From Sagittula marina (GTDB lineage: Bacteria > Pseudomonadota > Alphaproteobacteria > Rhodobacterales > Rhodobacteraceae), in contig NZ_JACIEJ010000001.1 of the NCBI RefSeq assembly GCF_014196795.1, forward strand, positions 124,001 to 188,000: a DNA stretch of 64,000 bases, in the 5' to 3' direction. Shown here piece after piece: positions 8,480 to 17,393 of this stretch. The position numbers and the translations under genes were made by a program. The notes beneath the pieces were generated by a model. It had not been told where the DNA came from, ran no database searches, and was given only the letters and a program-made list of their open reading frames with translations. The stretch's first letter is position 1, and every line of letters begins with the position of its first letter.

Positions 8480-9361
8480 TTATGGGGCGACGCGGTATTC
8501 GACAAATTGCGTGGATTGCAGCGCGTTGAAGTTGTCGTCGGAGATCATGGTCAGTCGGATCGCGCCTGTGGCGTCTCGCCAGACGGAGAGCCCTTCGAGA
8601 TTGTCATGCTGAAAGCCGGTGGTCTCGATCAAGGTGGTTTCGTTGCTCAGGGCGGTCTCACTGACGTCGAAGCGGCGCACACGAGAGCGAAAGGAAAACC
8701 CGGAGAAAGCGCGTTCCAGAACGTAGAGCCGGCCATCGGGATCGAAATCCGCACCCACGGGGACGAAGCCGCCACGGCGGGGGATCGAGAAAGGGGTTTC
8801 CCACGTTTGATCCAGCCGCCAGACCGGGAAAGGTTTGGTCAATCCGCCGGACTGTTCGGGTATGGCGTAAAGCCGCCCCTTGGCGTCAGCGGCAAGCGCC
8901 TCGATCCCGGCATTGTGACCGAGAGCGTCGGCGAAAGGCAGATCAAGGACTTCGATGGCCGGGCCAGAGGTGGCGGCGTAACACTGGATGCGGTGGTCGC
9001 CCTCGAAGGAGATGCACAGGCGGCCATCGGGGAGGCGGGCCAGCCCTTCCGAGTCGCCGAGTTGCTGTGGGATTGCTGTGCCGTCCCGGTCAAGCAGCGG
9101 CATGGTGGGGGCTGCGGACACGGCGGTGATGCGTGTGGTGTCGCGGGTGATGCTGCCCTCTGTGATCCGGGTCCGGTCGCTGATCGCAATGAATGTGCGC
9201 CCGTCGTCTGACAGTTCCAGGCCGGAGAAGCCTCCCGCGCCATGCTCAGACGCGGGCCAAGTGAAGGTGCCGAGGGACTCGACACCTTGAGGCATGGCTG
9301 TACACCCCGAGAGGCCGAGGCCCAGCAGTGCGAGGGCTCGCAAAACAACGGTTCGGGTCAC
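8480..9361 (-). CDS. Phytase-like-domain lipoprotein (esterase-like activity of phytase family)
   Basis: The protein is 293 residues with a lipoprotein signal peptide (LGLSGCTAM; lipid-modified Cys about residue 20). The rest is a beta-propeller-like sequence with repeated blades, including GFSGLELSDDGRTF near the start, QLGDSEGLARLPDGRL, NAGIEALAADAKGRLY and DNLEGLSVW. This arrangement matches the phytase-like family found in bacterial periplasmic proteins. It begins at GTG 9361, six bases after the mepA stop, so it is operonic with mepA. Actual phytase activity is not established for these lipoproteins; a phosphoesterase or binding role are both possible. Confidence 0.78.
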   Translation of the reverse strand: MTRTVVLRALALLGLGLSGCTAMPQGVESLGTFTWPASEHGAGGFSGLELSDDGRTFIAISDRTRITEGSITRDTTRITAVSAAPTMPLLDRDGTAIPQQLGDSEGLARLPDGRLCISFEGDHRIQCYAATSGPAIEVLDLPFADALGHNAGIEALAADAKGRLYAIPEQSGGLTKPFPVWRLDQTWETPFSIPRRGGFVPVGADFDPDGRLYVLERAFSGFSFRSRVRRFDVSETALSNETTLIETTGFQHDNLEGLSVWRDATGAIRLTMISDDNFNALQSTQFVEYRVAP

Positions 9362-9367
9362 AGGTGG

Positions 9368-10285
9368 TTACTGCGCGGCCAGAACGTCGGCGCATTGGCC
9401 GGGCAGGTCGCCCATGGTCAGTTCGCGACGGGGCGGCGCGGGCTTGGCATTGGGATCCGGGGGCGGCGGGTTCAGGATATTCTTCACCCATTGCTCTGCA
9501 TCGGCGCAGCCATCGCCTGCGGGGGGCGGGGCCTGATCGACGCAGCCGCGCGCGCCTTTGGGGCAGTTCAACCGAACGTGGAAGTGATAGTGGTGGCCCC
9601 ACCACGGGCGCACCTTGCGCAGCCATGATTTATCGCCTGTTTCATCGGCGCACATCTTCACTTTGGCACCGGGAAACACAAAGATCCGCGCCGTGCGGGG
9701 ATCCTGGGCGGCGGCCTTGATGATCTCTTGGTGCTGGGGGGTCCAGTTGCTGTTGGTATACGCCCCGGAGGAGCGGCGGAGCGAAATGGAGGAGATGTTT
9801 TCGCGGGCGCGTTCCGACAGGGACAGGTCGTCGGCCGGCAGCATCCAGATGTCAGCATCCAGGCCGATCTGGTGAGAGCGGTGGCCTGTCAGCATCGGAC
9901 CGCCGCGCGGTTGGCTCATGTCACCGACGTAAATGCCCTTCCAGCCGGGCTGCTGCGCGGCTTTGCGTGACAGATCCTGCACGAAATCAATCAGTTCCGG
10001 GTGGCCCCAGTTGCGGTTGCGCGACAGGCGCATCGCTTGCCAGGTCGGGCCGGTCTCTGCCAGTTGGGCGCCACCAGCGAGGCAACCCTTGGCGTAGGAG
10101 CCAAAGGGCGTTGGGCGTTGGGAGGAGCCGTCACGCTTTGCCCCGAAGAGCTGCTTGGCCTGCTTTGACGACAGCACTGGGTCCATGGGCGTGGCTTGGG
10201 CCATCGGCTCGCCCGAGATGTCGCGCGGGGTCGGCGAACAGGCGGCGAGCGCCATCAGGGCTGCGATGAATGTCTTGCGGATCAT
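9368..10285 (-). CDS. mepA: Penicillin-insensitive murein endopeptidase
   Basis: This 305-residue exported LAS-type metallopeptidase cleaves D-Ala-meso-DAP cross-links in peptidoglycan. The N-terminus is a lipoprotein-type signal (MALAACSPTP, Cys16), unlike the plain signal peptide of E. coli MepA. Zinc ligands are visible in GHRSHQIGLDADIW (His135, His138, Asp145 region) and the later HYHFHVRL. The ATG at 10285 overlaps the stop of the MFS gene as ATGA, which supports this start over an in-frame one ten codons upstream. A Pro-rich tail follows the catalytic domain. Confidence 0.93.
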   Translation of the reverse strand: MIRKTFIAALMALAACSPTPRDISGEPMAQATPMDPVLSSKQAKQLFGAKRDGSSQRPTPFGSYAKGCLAGGAQLAETGPTWQAMRLSRNRNWGHPELIDFVQDLSRKAAQQPGWKGIYVGDMSQPRGGPMLTGHRSHQIGLDADIWMLPADDLSLSERARENISSISLRRSSGAYTNSNWTPQHQEIIKAAAQDPRTARIFVFPGAKVKMCADETGDKSWLRKVRPWWGHHYHFHVRLNCPKGARGCVDQAPPPAGDGCADAEQWVKNILNPPPPDPNAKPAPPRRELTMGDLPGQCADVLAAQ

Positions 10286-11649
10286 GTGGTCAAATCCCCT
10301 TCCGGTTGGACCCATCGTAGCAGAGTAAGTCCTAGGAGGAAAAGGAAGATGACCGGCAGAAAGCCCAATTGGTTCGACTGTGTCAGCAAAGTGAACAGGG
10401 TGATCAAGGCGGGCGCCAGAAAGGCCGTCGCTTTGCCGGTCAGAGCGAACAGGCCAAAGGCTTCTGCGGGGCGATCCGGGTCGGCATGTCGGACCATCAG
10501 CGAGCGTGACGATGCATAAAGCGCTCCGCCAGCGCCGCCGATCACAGCGCCGCAGATATAGAAGGTGATGTCAGGGATCAGCGATCCGGCGGGAAGCGCG
10601 ATAAAGAAAAGATGTTCTCGCGACATGCCCACAATGATGGTGCACACAACGATCAGCGACCAGATGGCGAAAGTGATGACGGGCTTTGGGCCGCGCCGCT
10701 GGTCCGCGATACCGCCGAGCCACGACAACAGCGCGGCGGCTATGGCGGCGATGATGCCGAAGACGCCGACTTGGGGGGTGGACCAGTCCAGAACCAGCGT
10801 CGCGTAAACGCCGCCGTAGGCATAAAGCGCACTCAGAGCGTCGCGGTAGAACATGCTTCCCAGCAGAAAGGCGCTGGCCGAGCGCCGCTTTGAAATGGCG
10901 CGGACCGAGGATTTGAGGTCCCGCAACATGGTTCTGACCGAGACGTCGGAACGGGTCACGCGTGGCTCGCGGATCGTCAGGAGATAGGGGATTGTGAACA
11001 GGGCGAACCAAAGCGCGATGAAGGGGCCGACAAAGCGGGTGCCTTCGCGTGTTTCCGGGTCGAGGCCAAAAGCGGGCGAGAGGCCGATCAGCGTTTTGCC
11101 GGTCTCGTTTTCGGCAAAAAACAACAAGATGATAAAAAGCGACAGCACGCCGCCCCAATAGCCAAAAGCGGTAGAGCCACCGGAAATGCGCCCGATTTCA
11201 GCCGGAGAGCCGAGGCTGGGCAGAAGGCCGTTGTTCAGGTTGAAGGCGGATTCCGAGAAGACGAACCCGATCCAAAAGGCGGCGAGCGCCATGAACAGCC
11301 CTGTGCCATCCGGCTGCAGCAGCCAGATGAAGGCGGCACAGAGGATGGCGAGCGCGGTGAACACCTTGATCCACGGCAGTTTCCGCCCGCTGGTGTCGGC
11401 CCAAGCGCCAAGGAAGGGCGCGCTAAAGGCGATGGCCAGTCCGGCAATGGTCTGAGCCGAGGACCAGAGGCTTTGCGCGCTGGCGCGGGCGATCTGGTCC
11501 GCCTGGCCGACTTCACGGAAATAGTCGGCGGCGACGGCGGCAAAATAGGGCGCAAAGATGAAGGTCAGCCCGAGCGTCGCATAGGGCTGTTGCGCCCAAT
11601 CGAAGAACATCCAGCCCCAGATCCGTTTCTTGCGCGAAATGTCTGTCAT
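10282..11649 (-). CDS. MFS transporter, UMF1 (Atg22-like) family
   Basis: This 455-residue protein has about twelve membrane helices. The N-terminal RIWGWMFFDWAQQPYATL and later FGYWGGV and ADPDRPAEAFGL motifs are typical of the UMF1 family of the major facilitator superfamily, which includes yeast Atg22 amino acid effluxers. I chose the ATG at 11649 (MTDISRKKR), since the longer frame upstream begins with a basic non-conserved leader. The stop overlaps the mepA start by four bases. The substrate is unknown; amino acid or peptidoglycan fragment transport would fit the mepA neighbour but is inference. Confidence 0.88.
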   Translation of the reverse strand: MTDISRKKRIWGWMFFDWAQQPYATLGLTFIFAPYFAAVAADYFREVGQADQIARASAQSLWSSAQTIAGLAIAFSAPFLGAWADTSGRKLPWIKVFTALAILCAAFIWLLQPDGTGLFMALAAFWIGFVFSESAFNLNNGLLPSLGSPAEIGRISGGSTAFGYWGGVLSLFIILLFFAENETGKTLIGLSPAFGLDPETREGTRFVGPFIALWFALFTIPYLLTIREPRVTRSDVSVRTMLRDLKSSVRAISKRRSASAFLLGSMFYRDALSALYAYGGVYATLVLDWSTPQVGVFGIIAAIAAALLSWLGGIADQRRGPKPVITFAIWSLIVVCTIIVGMSREHLFFIALPAGSLIPDITFYICGAVIGGAGGALYASSRSLMVRHADPDRPAEAFGLFALTGKATAFLAPALITLFTLLTQSNQLGFLPVIFLFLLGLTLLRWVQPEGDLTT

Positions 11650-11727
11650 GTCCCTGCCTCGTTGCTTGCGGCGCTTAGAAACCATCGCAGGGGTTTGAGG
11701 CAAGAGCAGAGTGCGCTGGGGCCGTCC

Positions 11728-12270
11728 TCAGACTTCGCGGTGGGGCGGCCAGGGACGCAGGTCTTCGGCTTCGATCCATTTGCTGACCCATGCCGGCAAC
11801 TCCGGCGCCTCGGACATATCCACGCCAAGCGCTTTCGCCAGGCGATCCACGGTGACGATGCCGTTTGCGTCGGTGATCGCCGTGCGCAAGACGATCTGGC
11901 TGGAGCAGTCGCCGTTGGTTTTCCACATGCTTTGTTCGATATAGACGAAGCGGCGGTCCCAGCCGATCACGCGGCTTTGCACTTCGATCCGATCAAGGCC
12001 TCGCACGCGGCGACGATAACGCACCACCGATCCGGCGACGGTCAGGCCCCAGCGTTCGCGCTTGAGCGCCTCCATCAGCCCCATGCGCTGCCCCATGGGA
12101 ATACGACCAAGATCATAAAGCGTCAGCGTGCGGCCATTGTTCAACTCGTTCCACATGTCCAGATCCCACGGCATGCACATGTGATGCGAAATGTGCGTGT
12201 CGAACAGGCCCATGGGCGCGGCACTGCGGGCTTTCCACATGTCTTTGAAGAGGCGGAAGAAGGGGTACAT
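11728..12270 (-). CDS. Thioesterase family protein (hotdog fold, THEM6-like)
   Basis: This is a 180-residue cytosolic protein with the 4HBT-type hotdog pattern: HISHHMCMPWDLDMWNELNNG, RYRRRVRGLDRIEVQSRVIGWD and IEQSMWKTNGDCSSQ. These features match the acyl-CoA thioesterase-like proteins related to animal THEM6. AAAGGAG lies eight bases before the ATG. It is the first gene of the minus-strand series that runs on to the MFS, mepA, phytase-like and transporter genes. The acyl substrate cannot be deduced. Confidence 0.82.
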   Translation of the reverse strand: MYPFFRLFKDMWKARSAAPMGLFDTHISHHMCMPWDLDMWNELNNGRTLTLYDLGRIPMGQRMGLMEALKRERWGLTVAGSVVRYRRRVRGLDRIEVQSRVIGWDRRFVYIEQSMWKTNGDCSSQIVLRTAITDANGIVTVDRLAKALGVDMSEAPELPAWVSKWIEAEDLRPWPPHREV

Positions 12271-12400
12271 ACGGCGGTCTCCTTTGACGCTGCGTCTTGC
12301 TGCGATGCCGTGCCCGCGTCAACCAAGACGCCGCGACACTCTTGTCTCGGAGGGCTTGCGCGCTTAGGTGCTCATCAACCGCAGTCGCAAGAGGCCCGTG

Positions 12401-12688
12401 ATGGTATCGCTAATCCAGATTTTGCTGATGATCATCGGCATCGTGAAATTCATCGTGATCGCACATGTCATCATGAGCTGGCTCATCAATTTCAACATTC
12501 TGAACCTGCGTCAGCAATTGGTCGCCGCCATCTGGGACGGGCTGAATCGCCTGCTGGAGCCGATCTACAACCCCATCCGGCGCGTACTGCCGCAGATGGG
12601 CGGCCTGGACCTCGCGCCACTGCTGTTCTTCGTGGCGTTGATCGCTTTGGAAATCGTGCTGCAGAACAACCTGCGCGCTTTTTACTGA
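12401..12688 (+). CDS. YggT family membrane protein
   Basis: A 95-residue protein with two hydrophobic segments separated by the conserved amphipathic stretch PIYNPIRRVLPQMGGLDLAP, diagnostic of YggT. The ATG at 12401 follows AAGAGG, whereas the open frame starting earlier lacks a site. YggT proteins are implicated in membrane or osmotic stress and cell division in various bacteria, without a defined reaction. It is divergent from the thioesterase gene and converges on the SH3 gene. Confidence 0.87.
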   Translation: MVSLIQILLMIIGIVKFIVIAHVIMSWLINFNILNLRQQLVAAIWDGLNRLLEPIYNPIRRVLPQMGGLDLAPLLFFVALIALEIVLQNNLRAFY

Positions 12689-12714
12689 TTGTCTGACCCT
12701 AGGGGGTGCGCGGC

Positions 12715-13209
12715 CTAGTCGCGCAGCTCATCCGGCGCGACGCCCCAAAGCGCGGACTTCTGCGCCCAGCCCCTGTGGCCGCCAGTGGTCATCTCGCACC
12801 AGTCGAGCCCGCATTCTCCCAAGCGTCCCACGACACCCATTTCCAGCCGCGCGTTGACTTTGCTGTTGGTGTCGGGGCTTTGGTACAGCGCCAGCATGTC
12901 GGTTTCGACGATGGCGGTGCGCACGCCGGACAGCAGCGAATAATGGACCCAGCCGCCTGCACCGTCCCGGTCGCGCACGCGGCGCCAGTGGCCATATTCG
13001 GCGGTGACTTCCAGCGGCATGTCGCGACGTTTGTAGACCCAGTCGATCCGATGGCTGAGCGACGGACCGCGCCGCACGTTGCCCTCTGCGGCCTTCATCG
13101 AGACGTAGCGCGGAAGCGGAAGGTTGGTCACAGGACCGCGTTCCTCGGCCCACGCGGAAATCGCTGTCAGGATCAGCGCGATACACGCTGTCGTGAGATG
13201 TCTGAACAT
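12715..13209 (-). CDS. Periplasmic bacterial SH3-domain protein
   Basis: This is a 164-residue protein with a cleavable signal peptide (residues 1-21, AISAWAEE). The first SH3-like unit spans about residues 33-95, including GNVRRGPSLSHRIDWVYK and WRRVRDRDGAGGWVHYSLL. A second follows to residue 155 (MLALYQSPDTNSKVNARLE, WCEMTTGGHRGWAQKSAL). This tandem layout is common in alphaproteobacterial SH3 proteins that bind peptidoglycan. It converges with yggT and is divergent from the hydroxyacid dehydrogenase gene. Confidence 0.85.
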   Translation of the reverse strand: MFRHLTTACIALILTAISAWAEERGPVTNLPLPRYVSMKAAEGNVRRGPSLSHRIDWVYKRRDMPLEVTAEYGHWRRVRDRDGAGGWVHYSLLSGVRTAIVETDMLALYQSPDTNSKVNARLEMGVVGRLGECGLDWCEMTTGGHRGWAQKSALWGVAPDELRD

Positions 13210-13308
13210 GTCTGCCTGCTCTTTTTATGCGGCGGGTTCTTGTGCCCCGTCTCGTCCTGACGCAGGTTACCCCCTAAGCGCCTTAGCGAGAAGTACGGGA
13301 GAGACTTC

Positions 13309-14295
13309 ATGCCATCAAAACGTCTGAGTGTTGTGCTGACGCGACGCTTGCCCGAAGTCGTCGAGACCCGGCTGACTGAATTGTTCAACGTCAAGCTGCG
13401 GCTGGATGACACCCCCATGACCCGCGAAGAGCTGGTCGAGGCGGTCCAGACTGCCGATGTGCTGGTGCCGACGATCACCGATCGCATCGACGCGGGGTTG
13501 ATCGGTCAGGCAGGAGCGCAGCTGAAACTGATCGCCAACTACGGTGCGGGTTTCGACAACGTCGATGTCGCAACCGCTCGCACCAAGGGTATCCTTGTCT
13601 CGAACACGCCCGGCGTCGTGACCGATGACACCGCTGACATGGTGATGGCGCTGATGCTGGCGGTGACGCGGCGGGTGCAGGATGGTCTGGGTGTGATGCA
13701 GGACGGTTCTTGGCAGGGCTGGGCGCCGACGGCCTTTCTGGGCGCGCGTCTGGGCGGCAAGCGGCTTGGCATTCTCGGCATGGGCCGGATCGGTCAGGCT
13801 GTTGCGCGGCGCGCGGCGGCCTTTGGCATGCAGATCCACTACCACAATCGCCGCCGCCTGCGCCCCGAGGCCGAAGAAGCCATAGACGCGACATATTGGG
13901 ACAGTCTCGACCAGATGCTGGCCCGTATGGATGTGGTGAGCGTCAACTGCCCTTCGACGCCCTCGACCTTTCACCTGCTGAATGCGCGGCGTCTGCAATT
14001 GATGAAGCCCGACGCCGTGATCGTAAACACGTCACGCGGCGAAGTCATCGACGAGAACGCCCTTGTGCGCCTGTTGAAGGCCGAGAAACTGGGCGGTGCG
14101 GGGCTGGACGTGTATCAGCAAGGCTCCCACGGAAACCCGGAACTGCGCGCCATGTCCAACGTGGTGATGACGCCGCAAATGGGCTCTGCCACGCGCGAAG
14201 GCCGGATTGAGATGGGTGAAAAGGTCATCATCAACATCAAGACCTTCGCTGACGGCCATCGCCCGCCGGATCAGGTCGTGCCCTCGATGCTGTAA
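13309..14295 (+). CDS. D-2-hydroxyacid dehydrogenase (D-glycerate dehydrogenase-like) with altered catalytic residues
   Basis: This 328-residue protein has the full two-domain fold, with the NAD(P)-binding motif LGILGMGRIGQ near residue 152 and a following HNRRRL that suggests NADP preference. The substrate-binding Arg is present (NTSRGEVIDENAL). However, the catalytic His of the usual PHxGSAT motif is Gln here (TPQMGSAT, Gln290), and the Glu expected 18 residues before it is Gly. The fold family reduces glyoxylate or hydroxypyruvate to glycolate or glycerate. LrgA starts only six bases after the stop, so the three genes form an operon. It may be catalytically altered. Confidence 0.9.
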   Translation: MPSKRLSVVLTRRLPEVVETRLTELFNVKLRLDDTPMTREELVEAVQTADVLVPTITDRIDAGLIGQAGAQLKLIANYGAGFDNVDVATARTKGILVSNTPGVVTDDTADMVMALMLAVTRRVQDGLGVMQDGSWQGWAPTAFLGARLGGKRLGILGMGRIGQAVARRAAAFGMQIHYHNRRRLRPEAEEAIDATYWDSLDQMLARMDVVSVNCPSTPSTFHLLNARRLQLMKPDAVIVNTSRGEVIDENALVRLLKAEKLGGAGLDVYQQGSHGNPELRAMSNVVMTPQMGSATREGRIEMGEKVIINIKTFADGHRPPDQVVPSML

Positions 14296-14301
14296 CTCCG
14301 C

Positions 14302-14658
14302 GTGATCCGCGTTCTGCTGATCCTGCTGGGCTTTCAACTGGCCGGAGAAACTCTGTCGCGGGGTCTGGGCATCGCTGTGCCCGGCCCCGTTCTGGGCTTG
14401 GCCGGACTGTTCGCCGCATTCCTGCTGATCCCTCGGCTGGCGGGGTACATGCAGGACACGGTGCAGGGGCTTTTGGGCCATCTGTCGCTATTGTTCGTCC
14501 CTGCGGGCGTGGGTGTGGTGGCCAACGTCGACATCCTAGCAGAGCACGGGGTGGGCCTGATCGTGGCGTTGGTGGTCTCGACAGTGCTGGCAATCCTTGC
14601 CGGGGTCGGCGCGTTTCTCCTCGTGGCAAAAATGACCGGAGGGCTGGAGGATGGATGA
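14302..14658 (+). CDS. lrgA: CidA/LrgA family membrane protein
   Basis: This 118-residue protein has four hydrophobic helices and a GPVLGL segment (about residues 30-38) typical of LrgA/CidA holin-like proteins. The start is GTG at 14302, six bases after the dehydrogenase stop. Its end overlaps the start of LrgB by eight bases, the usual coupled arrangement. LrgA/LrgB were described as modulators of murein hydrolase export, but plant homologue PLGG1 exchanges glycolate and glycerate, which fits the dehydrogenase next door. Confidence 0.88.
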   Translation: MIRVLLILLGFQLAGETLSRGLGIAVPGPVLGLAGLFAAFLLIPRLAGYMQDTVQGLLGHLSLLFVPAGVGVVANVDILAEHGVGLIVALVVSTVLAILAGVGAFLLVAKMTGGLEDG

Positions 14659-15367
14659 CGCGCTGGCGCTCTGGTCCTACCTCGCGCGGGACCCACTGCT
14701 CTGGCTCAGCCTGACGCTGGCGGCCTATATCACGGCAGAGTGGATTTCGACCCTGTGTCGCCGTCACCCGCTGGCCAATCCGGTGATGATCGCGGTGATC
14801 CTGCTCGCTTTGGTGCTGCAGGTGACGGGCACCCGGTATCAGACCTACTTCGAGGGTGCGCAATTTGTGCATTTCATGCTGGGCCCGGCGACGGTGGGCT
14901 TGGCGCTGCCGCTTTATCAGAATCTGTCGCGCGTGCGGCGCGCGGCTTTGCCGATGCTGGCGGCCCTGCTGTCCGGGTCGCTGGTGGCAATGCTGTCGGC
15001 GCTCGGGCTGGGCTGGGTTTTCGGCCTGCGTGACTCGGTGCTGCTGTCTTTGGTGCCAAAGTCCGCCACCGCCCCCGTTGCACTGGGCGTGTCCGAGGCC
15101 GTGGGCGGCATCCCGACGCTAACGGCGGCCATGGTGATCCTGACGGGTATCATCGGCGCGGTGGTGGCGACGCCGTTGTTAAACGCGCTGGGCGTGCGGG
15201 ACTGGCGCGCGCGCGGGTTTGCCGTGGGCGTCGCGGCACATGGCATCGGCACGGCACATGCGTTTCGAGTGAATCCCACGGCGGGGGCATTTTCCGGCAT
15301 CGGCATGGGGCTGAACGCGATCCTGACGGCGATCCTGGCGCCTTTGGTCGTGGGGCTGCTTTTCTGA
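14651..15367 (+). CDS. lrgB: LrgB family membrane protein
   Basis: This 238-residue protein has seven or more membrane helices, including the family segments FMLGPATVGLALPLY, LVPKSATAPVALGVSE and VAAHGIGTAHAF. The ATG at 14651 lies inside the end of lrgA, so translation is coupled. LrgB-type proteins pair with LrgA, and the plant homologue combines both domains in one glycolate/glycerate carrier. Transport of a 2-hydroxyacid or pyruvate across the inner membrane is the best inference here, but cell-lysis regulation is the other published role. Confidence 0.9.
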   Translation: MDDALALWSYLARDPLLWLSLTLAAYITAEWISTLCRRHPLANPVMIAVILLALVLQVTGTRYQTYFEGAQFVHFMLGPATVGLALPLYQNLSRVRRAALPMLAALLSGSLVAMLSALGLGWVFGLRDSVLLSLVPKSATAPVALGVSEAVGGIPTLTAAMVILTGIIGAVVATPLLNALGVRDWRARGFAVGVAAHGIGTAHAFRVNPTAGAFSGIGMGLNAILTAILAPLVVGLLF

Positions 15368-15441
15368 CCCTTGAGTATCTGTGGGGTGACTGCTCGTGCA
15401 ACCTGTGCCACGCTGCTTTCAGACAATCAGGGAGTGAAGCG

Positions 15442-17229
15442 ATGCGGTGTGCACATCTGGCAATGATCTTGAGCCTCATGGCGGGCGCGTCCATGGCCCA
15501 GCAGGCGGCTGACGCCGTCGCGCCGGAACAGGCGGGTGGCGGCGTTGGGGGATTTGCCGCGATTTCCCCGCAGGTCAGTGCCGCGCTGGAGGCCAAGGCC
15601 GCAGGCCACCCCGTCGAGGCGCAAGACTGGATGGTCGCTGCCGCCAATCCGCATGCCGTCGCTGCAGGGGCGGAAGTGCTGCGCAACGGTGGCACGGCGG
15701 CGGATGCCATGATCGCGGTGCAGACGGTGCTGGGGCTGGTCGAACCTCAGTCGTCAGGCCTTGGCGGCGGGGCGTTCCTCGTCTGGCATGACGGCGAAAG
15801 CGGTGAGATCACCACTCTGGATGGCCGCGAAACTGCGCCGATGGCGGCGACCCCGCAATTGTTCCAGGACGCCGAGGGCGAACCGCTGGGCTTTTGGGAT
15901 GCGGTGGTCGGCGGGCGCTCCGTCGGGGTGCCGGGAACGCCGGCGCTGATGCAGGCTGCGCATGACAAATGGGGCAAGGCCGAATGGTCAGGCCTTTTCG
16001 GTCCAGCGATTGAATTGGCCGAAGCGGGGTTCGAGGTTTCCCCCCGCCTCGCGCAGTTGGTGGCGGACGATCCGTTGCGCCTCTCCCGTCAGGCGGAAGC
16101 CGCCGATTATTTCTTCCCGGACATGGCCCCGCTTGCCGCCGGATCGACGAAGACCAACCCCGACTATGCCAAGGTGCTGAAAACATTGGCATCAGAGGGC
16201 GCATCCTCATTCTATACCGGGGACATCGCGCAGGGTATCGTGGACACGGTGACCGGGTTTGAGGCCAATCCCGGCGTGCTGAGCCTTGCCGATCTGGAAA
16301 CCTACGAGGTCAAGGAGCGAACCGCCGTCTGCGCGCCGTTCCGGGGGCACGAGGTCTGCGGTATGGGTCCCCCGTCCTCCGGCGCGCTGACCGTGGGGCA
16401 GATCCTCGGGATGCTGGATGCCTCACAACCCGGCACGCCTGAGGAGGCGCAGACGTGGCGCAAGATAGGCGATGCCTCGCGCTTGGCCTTCGCGGATCGG
16501 GGCCGCTACATGGCGGACAGCGACTACGTCCCGATGCCGACCAAGGGGTTGGTCGACCCGAGCTACCTGTCCGACCGCGCGGCGCTGCTGGACCGCGAGG
16601 ATGCGCTGACAGAGGTCGCACCCGGCCAGCCCGCCTGGGACCATGCCATGCTGCTCGCCGATGACGAGAGCCTCGAATTCCCCTCCACCTCTCATATCTC
16701 GATCGTTGACAGCTACGGAAACGCCCTGTCCATGACGACCACGATCGAAAACGGCTTTGGCTCCCGCCTGATGACGCAGGGCTTCTTGCTGAACAACGAG
16801 CTGACGGATTTCTCTTTCCGCTCTCACGACGAGGGCGTGCCCATCGCCAACCGGGTCGAGCCGGGCAAGCGCCCCCGCTCCTCGATGGCGCCCACGATCG
16901 TTCGCCGCGAGGGCACGCCAGTGTTGGTGATCGGCTCTCCGGGCGGGTCGCGGATCATCGGCTATGTGGCGCAGGCCATCGTCGCGCATATCGACTGGGG
17001 AATGGACGTTCAGCAGGCCGTGGCCATGCCGCACGCGGTCAACCGCTTCGGCACATATGATCTGGAGGCTGGAACCGACATGGCCGACCGAAAATCCCAG
17101 CTTGAGGAATTGGGCTTCGAAGTGAACATCCGCGACCTGAACTCCGGCCTGCACGCCATCGCATTGACCGAAACCGGGCTGCAAGGTGGGGCCGATCCGC
17201 GTCGCGAAGGCATAGCGCTCGGGGAATAG
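15442..17229 (+). CDS. ggt: Gamma-glutamyltransferase
   Basis: This is a 595-residue periplasmic enzyme with a signal peptide (cleavage near GASMA-QQ). It processes autocatalytically into large and small subunits. The nucleophile is Thr416 in STSHISIVD, which starts the small subunit, followed by MTTTIENGFGSRL and the oxyanion motif PGKRPRSSMAPTI. The N-terminal region carries the family motif LGGGAFLVWHDG. It transfers or hydrolyses the gamma-glutamyl group of glutathione and related compounds. No close partner gene is coupled; the next gene converges. The length matches the family. Confidence 0.95.
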   Translation: MRCAHLAMILSLMAGASMAQQAADAVAPEQAGGGVGGFAAISPQVSAALEAKAAGHPVEAQDWMVAAANPHAVAAGAEVLRNGGTAADAMIAVQTVLGLVEPQSSGLGGGAFLVWHDGESGEITTLDGRETAPMAATPQLFQDAEGEPLGFWDAVVGGRSVGVPGTPALMQAAHDKWGKAEWSGLFGPAIELAEAGFEVSPRLAQLVADDPLRLSRQAEAADYFFPDMAPLAAGSTKTNPDYAKVLKTLASEGASSFYTGDIAQGIVDTVTGFEANPGVLSLADLETYEVKERTAVCAPFRGHEVCGMGPPSSGALTVGQILGMLDASQPGTPEEAQTWRKIGDASRLAFADRGRYMADSDYVPMPTKGLVDPSYLSDRAALLDREDALTEVAPGQPAWDHAMLLADDESLEFPSTSHISIVDSYGNALSMTTTIENGFGSRLMTQGFLLNNELTDFSFRSHDEGVPIANRVEPGKRPRSSMAPTIVRREGTPVLVIGSPGGSRIIGYVAQAIVAHIDWGMDVQQAVAMPHAVNRFGTYDLEAGTDMADRKSQLEELGFEVNIRDLNSGLHAIALTETGLQGGADPRREGIALGE

Positions 17230-17393
17230 GCGGCGACCACCGGGTCAGATGGTTGATCGCTTCCGGTGTTCAGCCGCATGGGGGGCTTGGGAGCCGGATT
17301 GACCTGACGCCATATGGATACACCGGCAAGATCCGGGCGTCACGGCCGGGTCGTTTCATCGCTGTTCGGAGCAACTGAACACCTGAGTGTTGT

